A stretch of DNA of 64,000 nucleotides, taken from an uncultured Muribaculaceae bacterium. Its GTDB lineage: Bacteria > Bacteroidota > Bacteroidia > Bacteroidales > Muribaculaceae. Both the position numbers and the translations under genes were made by a program. The notes beneath the pieces are model-generated. The model did no database searches. It was not told the DNA's origin and worked only from the letters and a program-made list of their open reading frames with translations. Below are positions 30,930-40,055 of this stretch, piece after piece; positions within the stretch are counted from its first letter, which is position 1; each line of letters starts with the position of its first letter. The stretch spans positions 1-64,000 of the forward strand of contig CAMWJS010000008.1 of assembly GCA_947174635.1 (NCBI GenBank), written 5' to 3'.

Positions 30930-32024
30930 ATGAAGCGTAATATATCACTGTGCATCACAATGCTGTTGTGCTGCGTGGCCGCTGTAGTGACGTCATGCTC
31001 GTCGAACGACAAATGGCACGTAAAGGCCACTGTAAAAGGAGCTGACGGGAAGACCGCATTGCTCGAAGTGAGCGACAACGGCCGCTGGCACATCATCGAC
31101 TCCGCAAAGATAGACAACAGCGGCAGCATCGAGTTCGGAGTAAAACGCTCGGCTTATCCCGACATCTACCGACTGACGGTAGACTCCCGCTCAGTCTACT
31201 TCCCAATCGACAGCACCGAGACAGTCACCGTCAGCGCCGACTATGCCGACATGGACAGGAAAAGCAGCATCTCAGGCTCATCATCGGCCGAGACAATGCA
31301 GAAAATCAATACAAGCATAGCGGAAGCTCTCGAAGGCTCATCGGCCAAAGAGGTAGTCAACGACGCAGCCCTCAAACGCCGGCTCGCGGAACTCGTGCAG
31401 CACGACTGGTCGGGAATTTCAGCCTACTATCTTATAAACAAGACCATAGGCTCAGAGCACCTCTACAATCCGGCCATAGGGTTTGACCGCGGCATCATAT
31501 CGGCCGTAGCCAACGCATATATCAATGCCAAGCCCGATGACCCCCGCACCAAACTGCTTGAAAATCTTGCGATTTCGAACCGCCGCGCCTATACTCCCGG
31601 CACACCGATAAACGCTCTTGAAATTTATTTTCCGGAAATAGCTCTGAAGGATTTCAACCAGACAGAGCAAAGCCTGTCGGAGCTGTGGGGAAAGTCGAAA
31701 GTGCTGGTGCTTAACTTCACCGCCTACACTGCCGACGAGTCACCCGCATTCCAGCTTGCCCTCGGTGAGACATACAAAAAATACAAGGACAAGGGGCTGA
31801 ATATCTATCAGGTAGGGTGCGACCCCGAGGAATACCGCTGGCGCATGGCCGCGGAAAACATACCCTGGACAGCAGTGTACTGTTCAAGCCGCGATGCCGA
31901 GCAGCTGCTCAGATATAACGTCACATCGCTGCCGACAACGTTCGTGATTGACGGCTCGGGCGAGCATATCGAACGCGTGGAGGATATCTCCAGACTCGAT
32001 GCCATTGTAGCAAAATATCTGTAG
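30930..32024 (+). CDS. Thioredoxin-like lipoprotein lacking the CxxC motif
   Basis: The 364-residue protein has a lipoprotein signal (VVTSCSS, Cys near residue 23), then a DUF4369-like beta domain (residues 27-110: ATVKGADGKTALLEVSDNGRWHIIDSAKI) and a C-terminal thioredoxin fold of the TlpA/AhpC type (KVLVLNFTAYTADESPAF, then LPTTFVIDGSG with the cis-Pro). The place of the CxxC active site (after NFTA) holds YTADES, so disulfide chemistry is unlikely. It is anchored to a membrane facing the periplasm. The fold call is fairly sure; function is unknown, perhaps binding or scaffolding. Confidence 0.8.
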   Translation: MKRNISLCITMLLCCVAAVVTSCSSNDKWHVKATVKGADGKTALLEVSDNGRWHIIDSAKIDNSGSIEFGVKRSAYPDIYRLTVDSRSVYFPIDSTETVTVSADYADMDRKSSISGSSSAETMQKINTSIAEALEGSSAKEVVNDAALKRRLAELVQHDWSGISAYYLINKTIGSEHLYNPAIGFDRGIISAVANAYINAKPDDPRTKLLENLAISNRRAYTPGTPINALEIYFPEIALKDFNQTEQSLSELWGKSKVLVLNFTAYTADESPAFQLALGETYKKYKDKGLNIYQVGCDPEEYRWRMAAENIPWTAVYCSSRDAEQLLRYNVTSLPTTFVIDGSGEHIERVEDISRLDAIVAKYL

Positions 32025-32077
32025 AAGAATAATAGCATCCGAACAACCGGCGGGCAGAAAAGCCAGCTGACAATCAT

Positions 32078-32133
32078 AAAAACGACCACCGCGTAAGGGG
32101 CACATACGTAAGCCATTACGCGGTGGTCGTTTT
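32078..32133. terminator. Bidirectional terminator
   Basis: A perfect 16-bp stem (32081-32096 with 32116-32131), extended by AAA/TTT pairs, lies between convergent genes. T-runs exist on both strands (TTTT after the right arm; TTTT after the left arm on the minus strand). Confidence 0.9.
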
Positions 32134-32160
32134 GTAAGCTCATATATGACAGACGGGCTG

Positions 32161-33339
32161 TCAAGCCGTAGGAATGCCTGCCGAAAGGAAATCGCTGATT
32201 TGCGAGGCCATTGCATCAGAACTGAAATGCGAGGCGACATATTCGCGGGCAGTGAGTCCGTAAACGCAACGCAACAGAGGGTCGGCAAGGAGTCTGAGAC
32301 AGACGGTTGCCAGTTCGCTGTCGTTGCGTGCCAAGGCGAAGGCTCCGCTATCCATGTCAAGCCCTTCGGCTCCAATGGGCGTGGTGACTACGCAGCATCC
32401 GGCAGCCATAGCCTGCAGGATTTTGTTCTGAATGCCGGAGCCGGAAAACATGGGCGCCACAACGACTGAAGCCGAGGCATAATAGCTGTCAAGACTGTCG
32501 ACAAATCCCTCGACAACAACATTTCTATTGCCGACAGCAAGCCGCTTTATCTCCTCGCCCGGCGACGCACCCACTATCCTGAACACGACATCGCTCCGCG
32601 AGGCAGTAATCCGGGGCAATACATTTTTGACAAATCTTTTGACAGCGAGAATATTGGGAGCATAGTCCATTCTTCCCACAAAAAGCAATTCGGTGTAGGA
32701 GTCATGCTGACATATCAGACTTTTGTCGCACAAATCGACTTTATTGCCGACCATGACCTGACGCCCCTGACCGCCAGCGAGATAACCGCGATCGACATCG
32801 GAAATGAACGCCGTGGCACGACAGACATCGCGCCAGCGGATCTCGAGACGGCGCATGCGGGCGGCATTGATTTTATGCCATATACGCCTGATGCCCGACG
32901 ACATATTGACCTCATTGTCAAGATTCATGGCAGCCGAGTCGGTAAGGTCGAGATACACATCCACTCCGGCCTTTTTCAAGTCGACACAGTAGTGGGCGAC
33001 TCCCAGGCTGCCGAGAACTACACGGTCGTAGCCGTGCGCCACGCTCAACAGACGCCGGCGAAACGAATTGTAGCGGTAAAGATTGACAAGGAGCGGACGT
33101 CGGTTGAAAAGCGTGGACAAAGCCCGTGCGAGACGTCTCGGTCGGCCGACTTCGAGCGACCATTCCGAAGCGACAGCCGGGTTACCCCTCCTCAAAGAGC
33201 CGCCTTCACCGGGATGGGCTATATACATCACATCGACTTCACCCAGATGCAGAAGCCCTTCGAGCATCTGCGACATGCGAATGCAGTCGCCTCCGGCCAC
33301 CGGGTAGAACAATTTATGCGTGACGTACAGAATTTTCAT
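32161..33339 (-). CDS. GT4-type glycosyltransferase
   Basis: The 392-residue protein has a GT-B fold: an N-terminal half starting MKILYVTHKLFYPVAGGDCIRM, a linker, and a C-terminal half with LLFVGRMDYAPN and SGSGIQNKILQAMAAGCCVVTTPIGAEGL, the nucleotide-sugar binding part. Most relatives have LEAM where this has LQAM, so the second Glu of the EX7E-like motif is Gln. It would transfer a sugar from NDP-sugar to a surface glycan at the cytoplasmic membrane. No neighbouring glycan genes exist on the same strand, so acceptor is unknown. Confidence 0.85.
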   Translation of the reverse strand: MKILYVTHKLFYPVAGGDCIRMSQMLEGLLHLGEVDVMYIAHPGEGGSLRRGNPAVASEWSLEVGRPRRLARALSTLFNRRPLLVNLYRYNSFRRRLLSVAHGYDRVVLGSLGVAHYCVDLKKAGVDVYLDLTDSAAMNLDNEVNMSSGIRRIWHKINAARMRRLEIRWRDVCRATAFISDVDRGYLAGGQGRQVMVGNKVDLCDKSLICQHDSYTELLFVGRMDYAPNILAVKRFVKNVLPRITASRSDVVFRIVGASPGEEIKRLAVGNRNVVVEGFVDSLDSYYASASVVVAPMFSGSGIQNKILQAMAAGCCVVTTPIGAEGLDMDSGAFALARNDSELATVCLRLLADPLLRCVYGLTAREYVASHFSSDAMASQISDFLSAGIPTA

Positions 33340-33477
33340 AAACTTTAAAAGTTATTTTCAGAGAAATATTCAGCTAATTTAAACAATTTTCATTGAAGTG
33401 CAACGATATTGTTATTTTTTTAATTCCGATTTCATCAAATGTAACTTTTTCGCGCAATCCTATATCAAAAAATTTCG

Positions 33478-33485
33478 TATCTTTG
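33478..33485 (+). promoter_or_regulatory. Promoter -7 box of parE
   Basis: TATCTTTG matches TAnnTTTG, 75 bases upstream of the ATG at 33561. No clear -33 TTTG. Confidence 0.55.
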
Positions 33486-33560
33486 CATTATAGCTGTCGT
33501 TAACCGCCGCAACAATGATGACGGTTTTACAACACCACAAAAACTGATGATTTTCTTAAT

Positions 33561-35519
33561 ATGAGCCAGGACGACATATTCAGCAGCGATTTCGCAGAGA
33601 ACGAACAGAATGCCAATGCCCGCGAGGAGGTGGCATATACCGAGGACAATATCGTGACCCTTGACTGGAGGGAGCATATACGTCGTCGTCCGGGCATGTA
33701 CATAGGCAAACTCGGCGACGGCTCGAACTTTGACGACGGCATCTATGTGCTGCTGAAAGAGGTGCTCGACAACTCCATTGACGAGTACATGATGGGGTAC
33801 GGCCGTCAGATCACAGTGGATGTGACCGAGACGACAGTCTCGGTGCGCGACTACGGCCGAGGCATACCTCTTGGAAAACTCATCGAGGTAGCGTCGAAGA
33901 TGAATACCGGAGGCAAGTATGACTCCAAGGCCTTCAAGAAGTCGGTGGGACTGAACGGCGTCGGCATAAAGGCAGTCAACGCGCTTTCGTCGGATTTCAT
34001 CATCAGGAGCGTGCGCGACGGGCAGGCCCGTCAGGCAGTATTCTGCGAGGGGAAACTGATTTCGGAAGAGGAGCCATTCGCCACCGACGAGCCTAACGGC
34101 ACCTATGTCAACTTCACCCCCGACAGCACGATATTCCGCGGCTACGTCTACCGCGAGGAATACATTGTGCCGCTGTTCAAGAACTATACGTTCCTCAACA
34201 CTGGACTTTCAATCATATACAACGGCAAACGCTACCACTCGCGCAACGGACTTCTCGACCTCCTGCGCGAGAACATGACAAAAGAACCCCTCTACCCTAT
34301 CATCCACCTCAAGGGGGAGGACATAGAGATAGCGCTCACGCATGCCAACCAGTACGGAGAGGAATACTACTCGTTTGTCAACGGACAGCATACCACCCAG
34401 GGAGGCACGCACCTGGCAGCATTCAAGGAGTCGGTGTCGCGTACGCTCAAGGATTATTTCGGACGCAACTTCGAGTATTCCGACATACGCAACGGCATGA
34501 TTGCGGCCATCGCCATCAAGGTGGAGGAGCCTGTTTTTGAATCGCAGACCAAAACGAAGCTCGGGTCGCGCGACATGGGTCCCGACGGTCCGACAGTGGC
34601 TAAATTCATAAGCGACTTCGTCAAAAAAGAGCTTGACAACTACCTCCACAAGAATCTGGAGACGGCAGAAATCATACTCAAGAAGGTGCAGGAGAGCGAA
34701 CGCGAACGCAAGGCAATGGCGGGAGTGACGAAACTCGCCCGCGAACGCGCCAAGAAAGTGAACCTGCACAACCGCAAGCTGCTCGACTGCCGCATCCACC
34801 TCAACGACGTCAAGGGGGACGAGGAGAAGAAAGCCGCCTCGTCGATCTTCATCACCGAGGGTGACTCTGCAGCCGGCTCCATCACCAAGATACGCAACGT
34901 GGAGACGCAGGCAGTGTTCTCGCTCCGAGGCAAACCCCTCAATTCATACGGACTTACCCAGAAAGTAGTCTACGAGAACGAAGAGTTCAATCTGCTCCAG
35001 GCAGCCCTAAACATAGAGGAGGGAATAGACGGACTGCGCTACAACAAGGTAATCATCGCCACGGATGCCGATGTCGACGGCATGCACATACGCCTTCTGA
35101 TGCTGACATTCTTTTTGCAGTTCTTCCCCGACCTTGTCAAAAAGGGGCACGTGTATGTGCTTCAGACGCCGCTTTTCCGCGTGCGCAACCGCGACACCGC
35201 ACGCCGCAACAAAGGGAAAGGGAAAAGCGACAAGGGGAAAGAGGAAACCTATTACTGCTACAGTGACGAAGAGCGCATCGCGGCAATCGACAAGCTTGGC
35301 AGCAAGGCCGAAATAACCCGATTCAAAGGTCTTGGCGAGATATCGCCCGAAGAGTTCCGCGACTTTATCGGTCCGGACATACGCCTCGACCGCGTGACAC
35401 TGCGCAAAGAGGACGGTGTGGCCGAGCTTCTTGAATTTTACATGGGCAAGAACACATCCGAGCGACAGACATTCATCATCGACAACCTCGTAGTTGAGGA
35501 TGACGAGGATATTTCATGA
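33561..35519 (+). CDS. parE: DNA topoisomerase IV subunit B (ParE type)
   Basis: The 652-residue type II topoisomerase ATPase subunit has the GHKL motifs ([10 protein letters not shown] near residue 69; [21 protein letters not shown]) and a Toprim domain ([31 protein letters not shown]). It lacks the 170-residue insert of GyrB in Gram-negatives. A short Lys/Gly-rich stretch ([13 protein letters not shown]) in the Toprim part is a local insertion. The partner subunit ParC is not in this window. It decatenates chromosomes after replication. GyrB is the only other candidate; the length and ending favour ParE. Confidence 0.9.
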   Translation: MSQDDIFSSDFAENEQNANAREEVAYTEDNIVTLDWREHIRRRPGMYIGKLGDGSNFDDGIYVLLKEVLDNSIDEYMMGYGRQITVDVTETTVSVRDYGRGIPLGKLIEVASKMNTGGKYDSKAFKKSVGLNGVGIKAVNALSSDFIIRSVRDGQARQAVFCEGKLISEEEPFATDEPNGTYVNFTPDSTIFRGYVYREEYIVPLFKNYTFLNTGLSIIYNGKRYHSRNGLLDLLRENMTKEPLYPIIHLKGEDIEIALTHANQYGEEYYSFVNGQHTTQGGTHLAAFKESVSRTLKDYFGRNFEYSDIRNGMIAAIAIKVEEPVFESQTKTKLGSRDMGPDGPTVAKFISDFVKKELDNYLHKNLETAEIILKKVQESERERKAMAGVTKLARERAKKVNLHNRKLLDCRIHLNDVKGDEEKKAASSIFITEGDSAAGSITKIRNVETQAVFSLRGKPLNSYGLTQKVVYENEEFNLLQAALNIEEGIDGLRYNKVIIATDADVDGMHIRLLMLTFFLQFFPDLVKKGHVYVLQTPLFRVRNRDTARRNKGKGKSDKGKEETYYCYSDEERIAAIDKLGSKAEITRFKGLGEISPEEFRDFIGPDIRLDRVTLRKEDGVAELLEFYMGKNTSERQTFIIDNLVVEDDEDIS

Positions 35520-35540
35520 CACAGACATGCTTCACGAGGG

Positions 35541-36038
35541 ATGCACACAGATAAAACGGACATAAAGAATGCCGCACCGACACGCCGGGCCATGTTTCCG
35601 GGGTCGTTCAACCCGTTTACCATCGGGCACCAGTCGCTGGTGGATCGCGGACTGGAACTGTTTGACTCAATAGTCATAGCCGTCGGCATCAGCGCGACAA
35701 AGGAGGTGGGCGAAGAGGAAATCATAAGCCGCCTCGAGCCGATACGCCAGCTATACGAAGGCAATGAGCGAGTCGAGGTGACGTATTATACCGGGCTGAC
35801 CATCGACGCCGCGCGCCGGCACGGGTGCAAATTCCTGCTCCGCGGCATACGCAACAGCATCGACATGGAGTATGAACGGTCGCTGGCCGACATCAACCGC
35901 CGCATCTCGGGTATAGAGACAGTGCTGCTGCTCACTCTTCCGGAACTCTCGGCAGTATCGTCGTCGGCAGTACGTGAGCTTCAACGCTACGGGCACGACG
36001 TCAGCGGGTTTATGCCATCACCGCCGCCCGACAATTAA
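35541..36038 (+). CDS. coaD: Phosphopantetheine adenylyltransferase
   Basis: The 165-residue enzyme makes dephospho-CoA from phosphopantetheine and ATP. The motifs MFPGSFNPFTIGHQSLV (residues 18-34, nucleotide-binding T/HxGH type) and LLRGIRNSIDMEYERSLADINRR are diagnostic, and SAVSSSAVREL near the end is the C-terminal signature. The start at 35541 gives the needed first strand; the later ATG in MFPGS would cut it. It lies 21 bases after parE. Confidence 0.95.
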   Translation: MHTDKTDIKNAAPTRRAMFPGSFNPFTIGHQSLVDRGLELFDSIVIAVGISATKEVGEEEIISRLEPIRQLYEGNERVEVTYYTGLTIDAARRHGCKFLLRGIRNSIDMEYERSLADINRRISGIETVLLLTLPELSAVSSSAVRELQRYGHDVSGFMPSPPPDN

Positions 36039-36078
36039 TGAATTCAATTCCAATAAGGTACAAAAAAACATAAGAGAA

Positions 36079-36984
36079 ATGAAAAAGACAGACGCACCGG
36101 AACAAGCTGCATCGACCGGAGAAAAGACGGCAGTGCTGCTGATGCACTGCCCCGACCGCCCCGGCATCATCGCCATACTCACCGAGTTCATCAACGCCAA
36201 CGGCGGCAATATCCTGTACCTCGACCAGTATGTCGACAGAGTCAACTCGGTGTTCTACATGCGCGTGCAGTGGGACCTTGAAGGATTTGCCATCCCCGCC
36301 GACAAAATCCGCGACTATTTCGACACACTGTATGCACAGAGATTTGAGGTGACATACAATCTTTACTTTACCGGCACGCCTCAGCGCATGGCAATATTCG
36401 TGTCAAAGATGTCGCACTGCATCTACGACCTTTTGGCACGCTACCGGGCCGGAGAGTGGAAAGAGTGGAATGTGGAAATACCGGTGATAGTCAGCAATCA
36501 TCCCGACCTGAAATATGTAGCCGACCAGTTCGGCATACCGTATGAGGTAATTCCCGTCAGCCGCGAGAACAAGCCCCAGGCCGAAGCCCAGCAATTCGCA
36601 CTGCTCGAACACTATAACATAGACTTCGTGGTGCTTGCACGCTACATGCAGGTGCTGTCGGACGATTTCACACGCCGCTATCCCAACCGTGTGATCAACA
36701 TACACCATTCGTTCCTGCCCGCGTTCATCGGGTCGAAGCCCTATCATGCCGCCCACCAGCGCGGTGTGAAGCTTATCGGAGCCACAAGCCACTATGTGAC
36801 CGCCGACCTTGATGCCGGCCCCATCATTGAGCAGGATATAGTGCGCATCACCCACAAAGACACGGTCGACGACCTTGTCAAGAAAGGACGCGACCTTGAG
36901 AAGATAGTGCTGGCACGTGCCGTGGAGAAACACCTGCAGCACAAGATACTGCCATACGGCAACAAAACCGTGGTGTTCAACTGA
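36079..36984 (+). CDS. purU: Formyltetrahydrofolate deformylase
   Basis: The 301-residue enzyme hydrolyses 10-formyl-THF to formate and THF. It has an N-terminal ACT domain (residues 16-95, CPDRPGIIAILTEFINANGGNI) and a formyltransferase-like domain with the catalytic set N-H-D: VINIHHSFLPAFIG, GVKLIGATSHYVTADLDAGPII. The start at 36079 replaces an earlier frame extension overlapping coaD. Its stop overlaps the ATG of a 40-codon ORF (TGATG). Confidence 0.95.
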   Translation: MKKTDAPEQAASTGEKTAVLLMHCPDRPGIIAILTEFINANGGNILYLDQYVDRVNSVFYMRVQWDLEGFAIPADKIRDYFDTLYAQRFEVTYNLYFTGTPQRMAIFVSKMSHCIYDLLARYRAGEWKEWNVEIPVIVSNHPDLKYVADQFGIPYEVIPVSRENKPQAEAQQFALLEHYNIDFVVLARYMQVLSDDFTRRYPNRVINIHHSFLPAFIGSKPYHAAHQRGVKLIGATSHYVTADLDAGPIIEQDIVRITHKDTVDDLVKKGRDLEKIVLARAVEKHLQHKILPYGNKTVVFN

Positions 36985-37106
36985 TGCAGGCGTGGCGGAT
37001 GATGCAGGCGCTGCGGGCGGTGAACCATTTGCCTCCTGCGCGCATTACAATAGAAGCGGAACATCCCAACCCCAACGCGGTGAAATTCATTACAGCCATC
37101 ATATGA
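36984..37106 (+). CDS. Possible 40-residue microprotein, Nfu-N-like
   Basis: An ORF of 40 codons starts in the purU stop (TGATG) and ends in the start of the S41 gene (ATGA). The second half, RITIEAEHPNPNAVKFI, resembles the opening of the Nfu/NifU N-terminal domain (typical E.TPNPN..KF). The tight overlaps at both ends suggest translational coupling. It is either a real small protein, a truncated Nfu domain left by decay, or a chance frame; the match is short. Confidence 0.4.
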   Translation: MQAWRMMQALRAVNHLPPARITIEAEHPNPNAVKFITAII

Positions 37107-38710
37107 AATACGTAAGATACTTTCTTTTGCTGCCGGCGCTGATGCTTTGCATCTGCGTCGGGGCGGCCAAAAACGAGCCGATAAAAGGTTTTGACAAAAT
37201 CGGATATACCAACCGCATTATCGAAACATTCTATCTCGACAGTGTCGACAACGACAAACTCGCCGAGGAGGCGATTGTGGCGATGCTCAAGACACTCGAT
37301 CCACACTCACTGTATTCCAATCCGGAAGAGACCAAGGAGCTTGTAACGCCGCTCGAGGGGAACTTCTCGGGCATCGGCATACAGTTCAACATGCTCAACG
37401 ACACCCTGATAGTGATACAGACCACATCTGGAGGCCCGTCGGAGAAGGTAGGGCTTCTTCCCGGAGATAAAATACTGAGTGCCGACACGACAGTCATATC
37501 GGGAGTGAAACGTCCGCGGTCAGAGATAATGAAAGCACTGCGCGGCCCGAAAGGCACGCGCGTTGATGTCAAGGTGGCCCGGCGCAATGTCGAGGAGCCG
37601 ATTGTATTCCGCATCACACGTGACGATATTCCGGTAAACTCGGTTGATGCCGCCTACATGGCCGCTCCCGGCATAGGCTACATACGCCTGTCGCGCTTCG
37701 CCGAAAACTCTTTTGACGAGGTGGCTGCCGCACTCAAAAAACTTGAAAAGCAGGGGATGAAAAACCTGATTTTCGACCTTGAGGACAACGGAGGCGGAAT
37801 ACTCGGCACTGCGGTACAGATAGCCGAACTGTTTCTCGACAAGGATTGCCTGGTGACCTATACGGAGTCGCCCAAGCTCGGGACATCGCCCTATATCACC
37901 CGCAGCAAGGGGCGCTATGCCGACATGCCTTTAACAGTGATGGTCAACCAATACAGCGCGTCGGCCTCGGAAATCCTGTCAGGAGCGCTGCAGGACCATG
38001 ACCGCGCCGTAGTAGTGGGACGCCGTACATTCGGCAAGGGGCTCGTGCAGAGGCCGTTCCCGTTTCCCGACGGTTCGATGATACGTCTGACGGTGGCACG
38101 ATACCACACGCCCTCGGGCCGAGTGATACAGAAACCTTATGAGCCGGGGAAGGCGGAAGACTATGCCGCCGACATCAAGGCACGGTATGACAACGGCGAA
38201 TTTTACAGCGCCGACAGCATCTCGTTTCCCGACTCGCTGAAATACACTACGCTGAAACGCCACCGCACGGTATATGGCGGGGGAGGCATCATGCCCGACA
38301 GATTCGTAGCCATCGACACCACGCTCTATACGCCTTACTACCGCGACCTTATGGCCAAGGGGGTGTTCAACACGTTCTGCCTCGGATACACCAACGACAA
38401 CCGCAAAGAGCTTGTCAAAAAATATGACAATGAGGAAAAATTCGTCACGCTTTTCAATGTCAGCGATGACATCATGCAGGCGTTTGTGAATCAAGGAGAA
38501 AAGGACGGTGTCCCGGTCAATGACGAAGAACTTGAACGGAGCCGCCCGCTGATTGCTGCCATAATCAAGGGTATTATCGGGCGCGACCTTTTCGACACGT
38601 CAACATATTTCCGAATTGTCAATCCGCTGCTCAATCCGATCTACAAGGAAGCTCTTGATATTATCGGTAACAGGGATGTGTATGAGGGGATGTTGCAGGG
38701 TCATAAGTAG
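37103..38710 (+). CDS. Secreted S41 carboxy-terminal processing protease
   Basis: The 535-residue protein has a signal peptide (residues 1-22), an N-terminal region with KTLDPHSLYSNPEE, a PDZ domain at about residues 85-165 (NFSGIGIQFNMLNDTLIV, GGPSEKVGLLPGDKI) and an S41 catalytic domain with NQYSASASEILSG (serine near 285-289) and RTFGKGLVQ (Lys312), the Ser-Lys dyad. About 120 extra C-terminal residues follow. It likely trims periplasmic proteins. The start at 37103 was chosen because it gives the signal peptide. It may be co-transcribed with purU. Confidence 0.9.
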   Translation: MKYVRYFLLLPALMLCICVGAAKNEPIKGFDKIGYTNRIIETFYLDSVDNDKLAEEAIVAMLKTLDPHSLYSNPEETKELVTPLEGNFSGIGIQFNMLNDTLIVIQTTSGGPSEKVGLLPGDKILSADTTVISGVKRPRSEIMKALRGPKGTRVDVKVARRNVEEPIVFRITRDDIPVNSVDAAYMAAPGIGYIRLSRFAENSFDEVAAALKKLEKQGMKNLIFDLEDNGGGILGTAVQIAELFLDKDCLVTYTESPKLGTSPYITRSKGRYADMPLTVMVNQYSASASEILSGALQDHDRAVVVGRRTFGKGLVQRPFPFPDGSMIRLTVARYHTPSGRVIQKPYEPGKAEDYAADIKARYDNGEFYSADSISFPDSLKYTTLKRHRTVYGGGGIMPDRFVAIDTTLYTPYYRDLMAKGVFNTFCLGYTNDNRKELVKKYDNEEKFVTLFNVSDDIMQAFVNQGEKDGVPVNDEELERSRPLIAAIIKGIIGRDLFDTSTYFRIVNPLLNPIYKEALDIIGNRDVYEGMLQGHK

Positions 38711-38771
38711 ACGGGGCATCTCACACATGAGTGTGTTGGGACGCTATGCAATGCCGTTCAGTTAAGGATGT

Positions 38772-39034
38772 GACATCAGAGAGCCGGGAGGCTCGGGGGG
38801 CTATTATTAACCGGGGTTCGGAGACCGCGGAGCGGGCGCAGACTCCGGCCATAAACCCACTCGCCCAATAAGCCCGGGAGGGACGGTTTGTGGTTGTAAA
38901 CAAGCTGGTTACCACACACCGCCCTTCCCGGGCTCAGGAGATGATTGCTACCGGTTACCCCGGTCTGAGCCCGCTCCGCGGTCTCCGAACCGGGGTTAAT
39001 AGTAGACCCCCGAGCCTCCCGGCTCTCTGACGTC
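38772..39034. repeat. Large interrupted palindrome (68-bp arms)
   Basis: The left arm 38772-38839 and the reverse complement of the right arm 38967-39034 agree at about 62 of 68 positions. The 127-base centre contains a second inverted repeat with 20 of 23 matches (AGCCCGGGAGGG... at 38871-38893 with 38916-38938). GC content is high. It resembles REP/BIME-like or miniature-transposon structures; no target duplication is evident. Confidence 0.75.
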
Positions 39035-39065
39035 GCCCCGATGCTGTTTACTTATGGGGCGTGGT

Positions 39066-39159
39066 GAGGGTGTTGCAGAACTAAACTTTCCGCGGTTGAT
39101 TATGGCTTTTGGCGCTTTGCTCTGCTAAGAAACCGCGACTACTACACAGTTGATTATCA
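39066..39159 (+). repeat. Dispersed repeat, copy A
   Basis: Shares GAGGGTGTTGC, CCGCGGTT, AACCGCG(A/G)CTACTA(C/T)AC and a final TGAT(T/A)ATCA with the stretch at 43833-43907, in the same order. Both copies are intergenic and lie next to GGGGTTA(T)TA-type palindromes. Confidence 0.55.
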
Positions 39160-39250
39160 GTAGGCTTCGCATAGTAGTAGTTTGTTACGAATAATCGATG
39201 GTTGTGCATAACGAAACTTTATAAACAAAAACAACTTTATAGACAAAAAA

Positions 39251-39282
39251 CGCGGGCAATCATGTTGTCATGATTGCCCGCG
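39251..39282 (-). terminator. Perfect hairpin with T-run on the minus strand
   Basis: A 14-bp perfect stem (39251-39264/39269-39282) with a TTGT loop is followed on the minus strand by TTTTTTGTC. It could end a minus-strand transcript, yet no gene ends nearby (nearest stop is at 39765). A TATTTTTG box on the minus strand at 39626-39633 could start an untranslated transcript ending here. Confidence 0.6.
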
Positions 39283-39682
39283 CATAATTGACACGGTGGG
39301 TACTGTCGACAGTGGCCACCGTGCCGCCTATCACACTTTATTACCCTATCTAAAAGGTCAATCAGCCGCCTGTCAATCAATCCGCCAACCGCGTACACCG
39401 GCCGGATATGACTCCGGACAGCGCGCGATTATGACGACAGGCTGAAAATCAACCGTTTTTTTCTTTTATTTAAAAGTCATGAGACAACCCATTTATCATC
39501 TCATATACCATTGCATTCATCAGTTGCCGGCAACCAGAAATGTCAAAGTCGAAATGTCCTAATCAAGATAGAAATTTATTGTATGCACTTAAACTGACTT
39601 GCATATGCACCAATGCAACAGCTCGCAAAAATAGAAATTTATTTTCAGTTATGCAGCAGATTATTTACAAAATTTATGAATA

Positions 39683-39728
39683 AATAGCGGTGTGTTTTGT
39701 TAAATTTTACAAAAAACACACCGCTATT
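39683..39728. terminator. Hairpin after the minus-strand membrane protein operon
   Basis: A 16-bp stem (39683-39698/39713-39728) lies 36 bases past the stop of the gene at 39765. A clean T-run is missing, so its strength as a terminator is uncertain. Confidence 0.5.
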
Positions 39729-39764
39729 ATAAGGTCTTATCAATCAATTTAAGCAAAGTGACAG

Positions 39765-40034
39765 TCAAACGGCTCTTGCCAGCGCCCACATGGCCACGTG
39801 AGTAAGCAACATCAATACGATTATAATCCAAGTCATCTCGGTGCGACGTCCGTAGCATTGCCAGGCAAGGAGGGCCGATGCCACCACATAGGCGGGATAG
39901 AGCCACAGATAGTATCTGTCGGCACCGGCGACCGCAGACGATACCGACAGCATTGCGGGAAAAGCAAGCACGGGTAGCGCTGCAATTATTATCACGGACA
40001 CAATCCAGGCCGGAACTCTTCGGGGCTGTTTCAT
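39765..40034 (-). CDS. Small integral membrane protein, unknown function
   Basis: The 89-residue product has three hydrophobic segments (about residues 9-30, 42-60 and 68-88) with short polar loops; RRTEMTW lies in the second loop. No family is recognised. It lies 21 bases after the epimerase gene, the same gap as between the other two genes of this operon. Confidence 0.65.
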   Translation of the reverse strand: MKQPRRVPAWIVSVIIIAALPVLAFPAMLSVSSAVAGADRYYLWLYPAYVVASALLAWQCYGRRTEMTWIIIVLMLLTHVAMWALARAV

Positions 40035-40055
40035 ATTATTTTCTTTATCAGCCTT

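Larger units (their letters stand above)
38711..39764. other. 1-kb structured non-coding region
   Basis: No gene is visible in six frames. The region contains a 68-bp near-perfect inverted repeat (38772-38839/38967-39034), an inner inverted repeat (38871-38893/38916-38938), a copy of a dispersed repeat (39066-39159), two perfect hairpins (39251-39282, 39292-39323), a multi-stem segment before a T-run (39362-39462), and a hairpin of 16 bp (39683-39728). Confidence 0.7.

Noticed and set aside
39300-39325. GCCACTG on the minus strand, as in cobalamin riboswitches
   Set aside because: The other conserved elements (GGTGAAATCC-type segments) are missing and no B12-related gene is near.
39245-39633. 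Possible tmRNA or RNase P RNA
   Set aside because: Neither the conserved tmRNA ends nor the RNase P core (GAGGAAAGTCC) is present.
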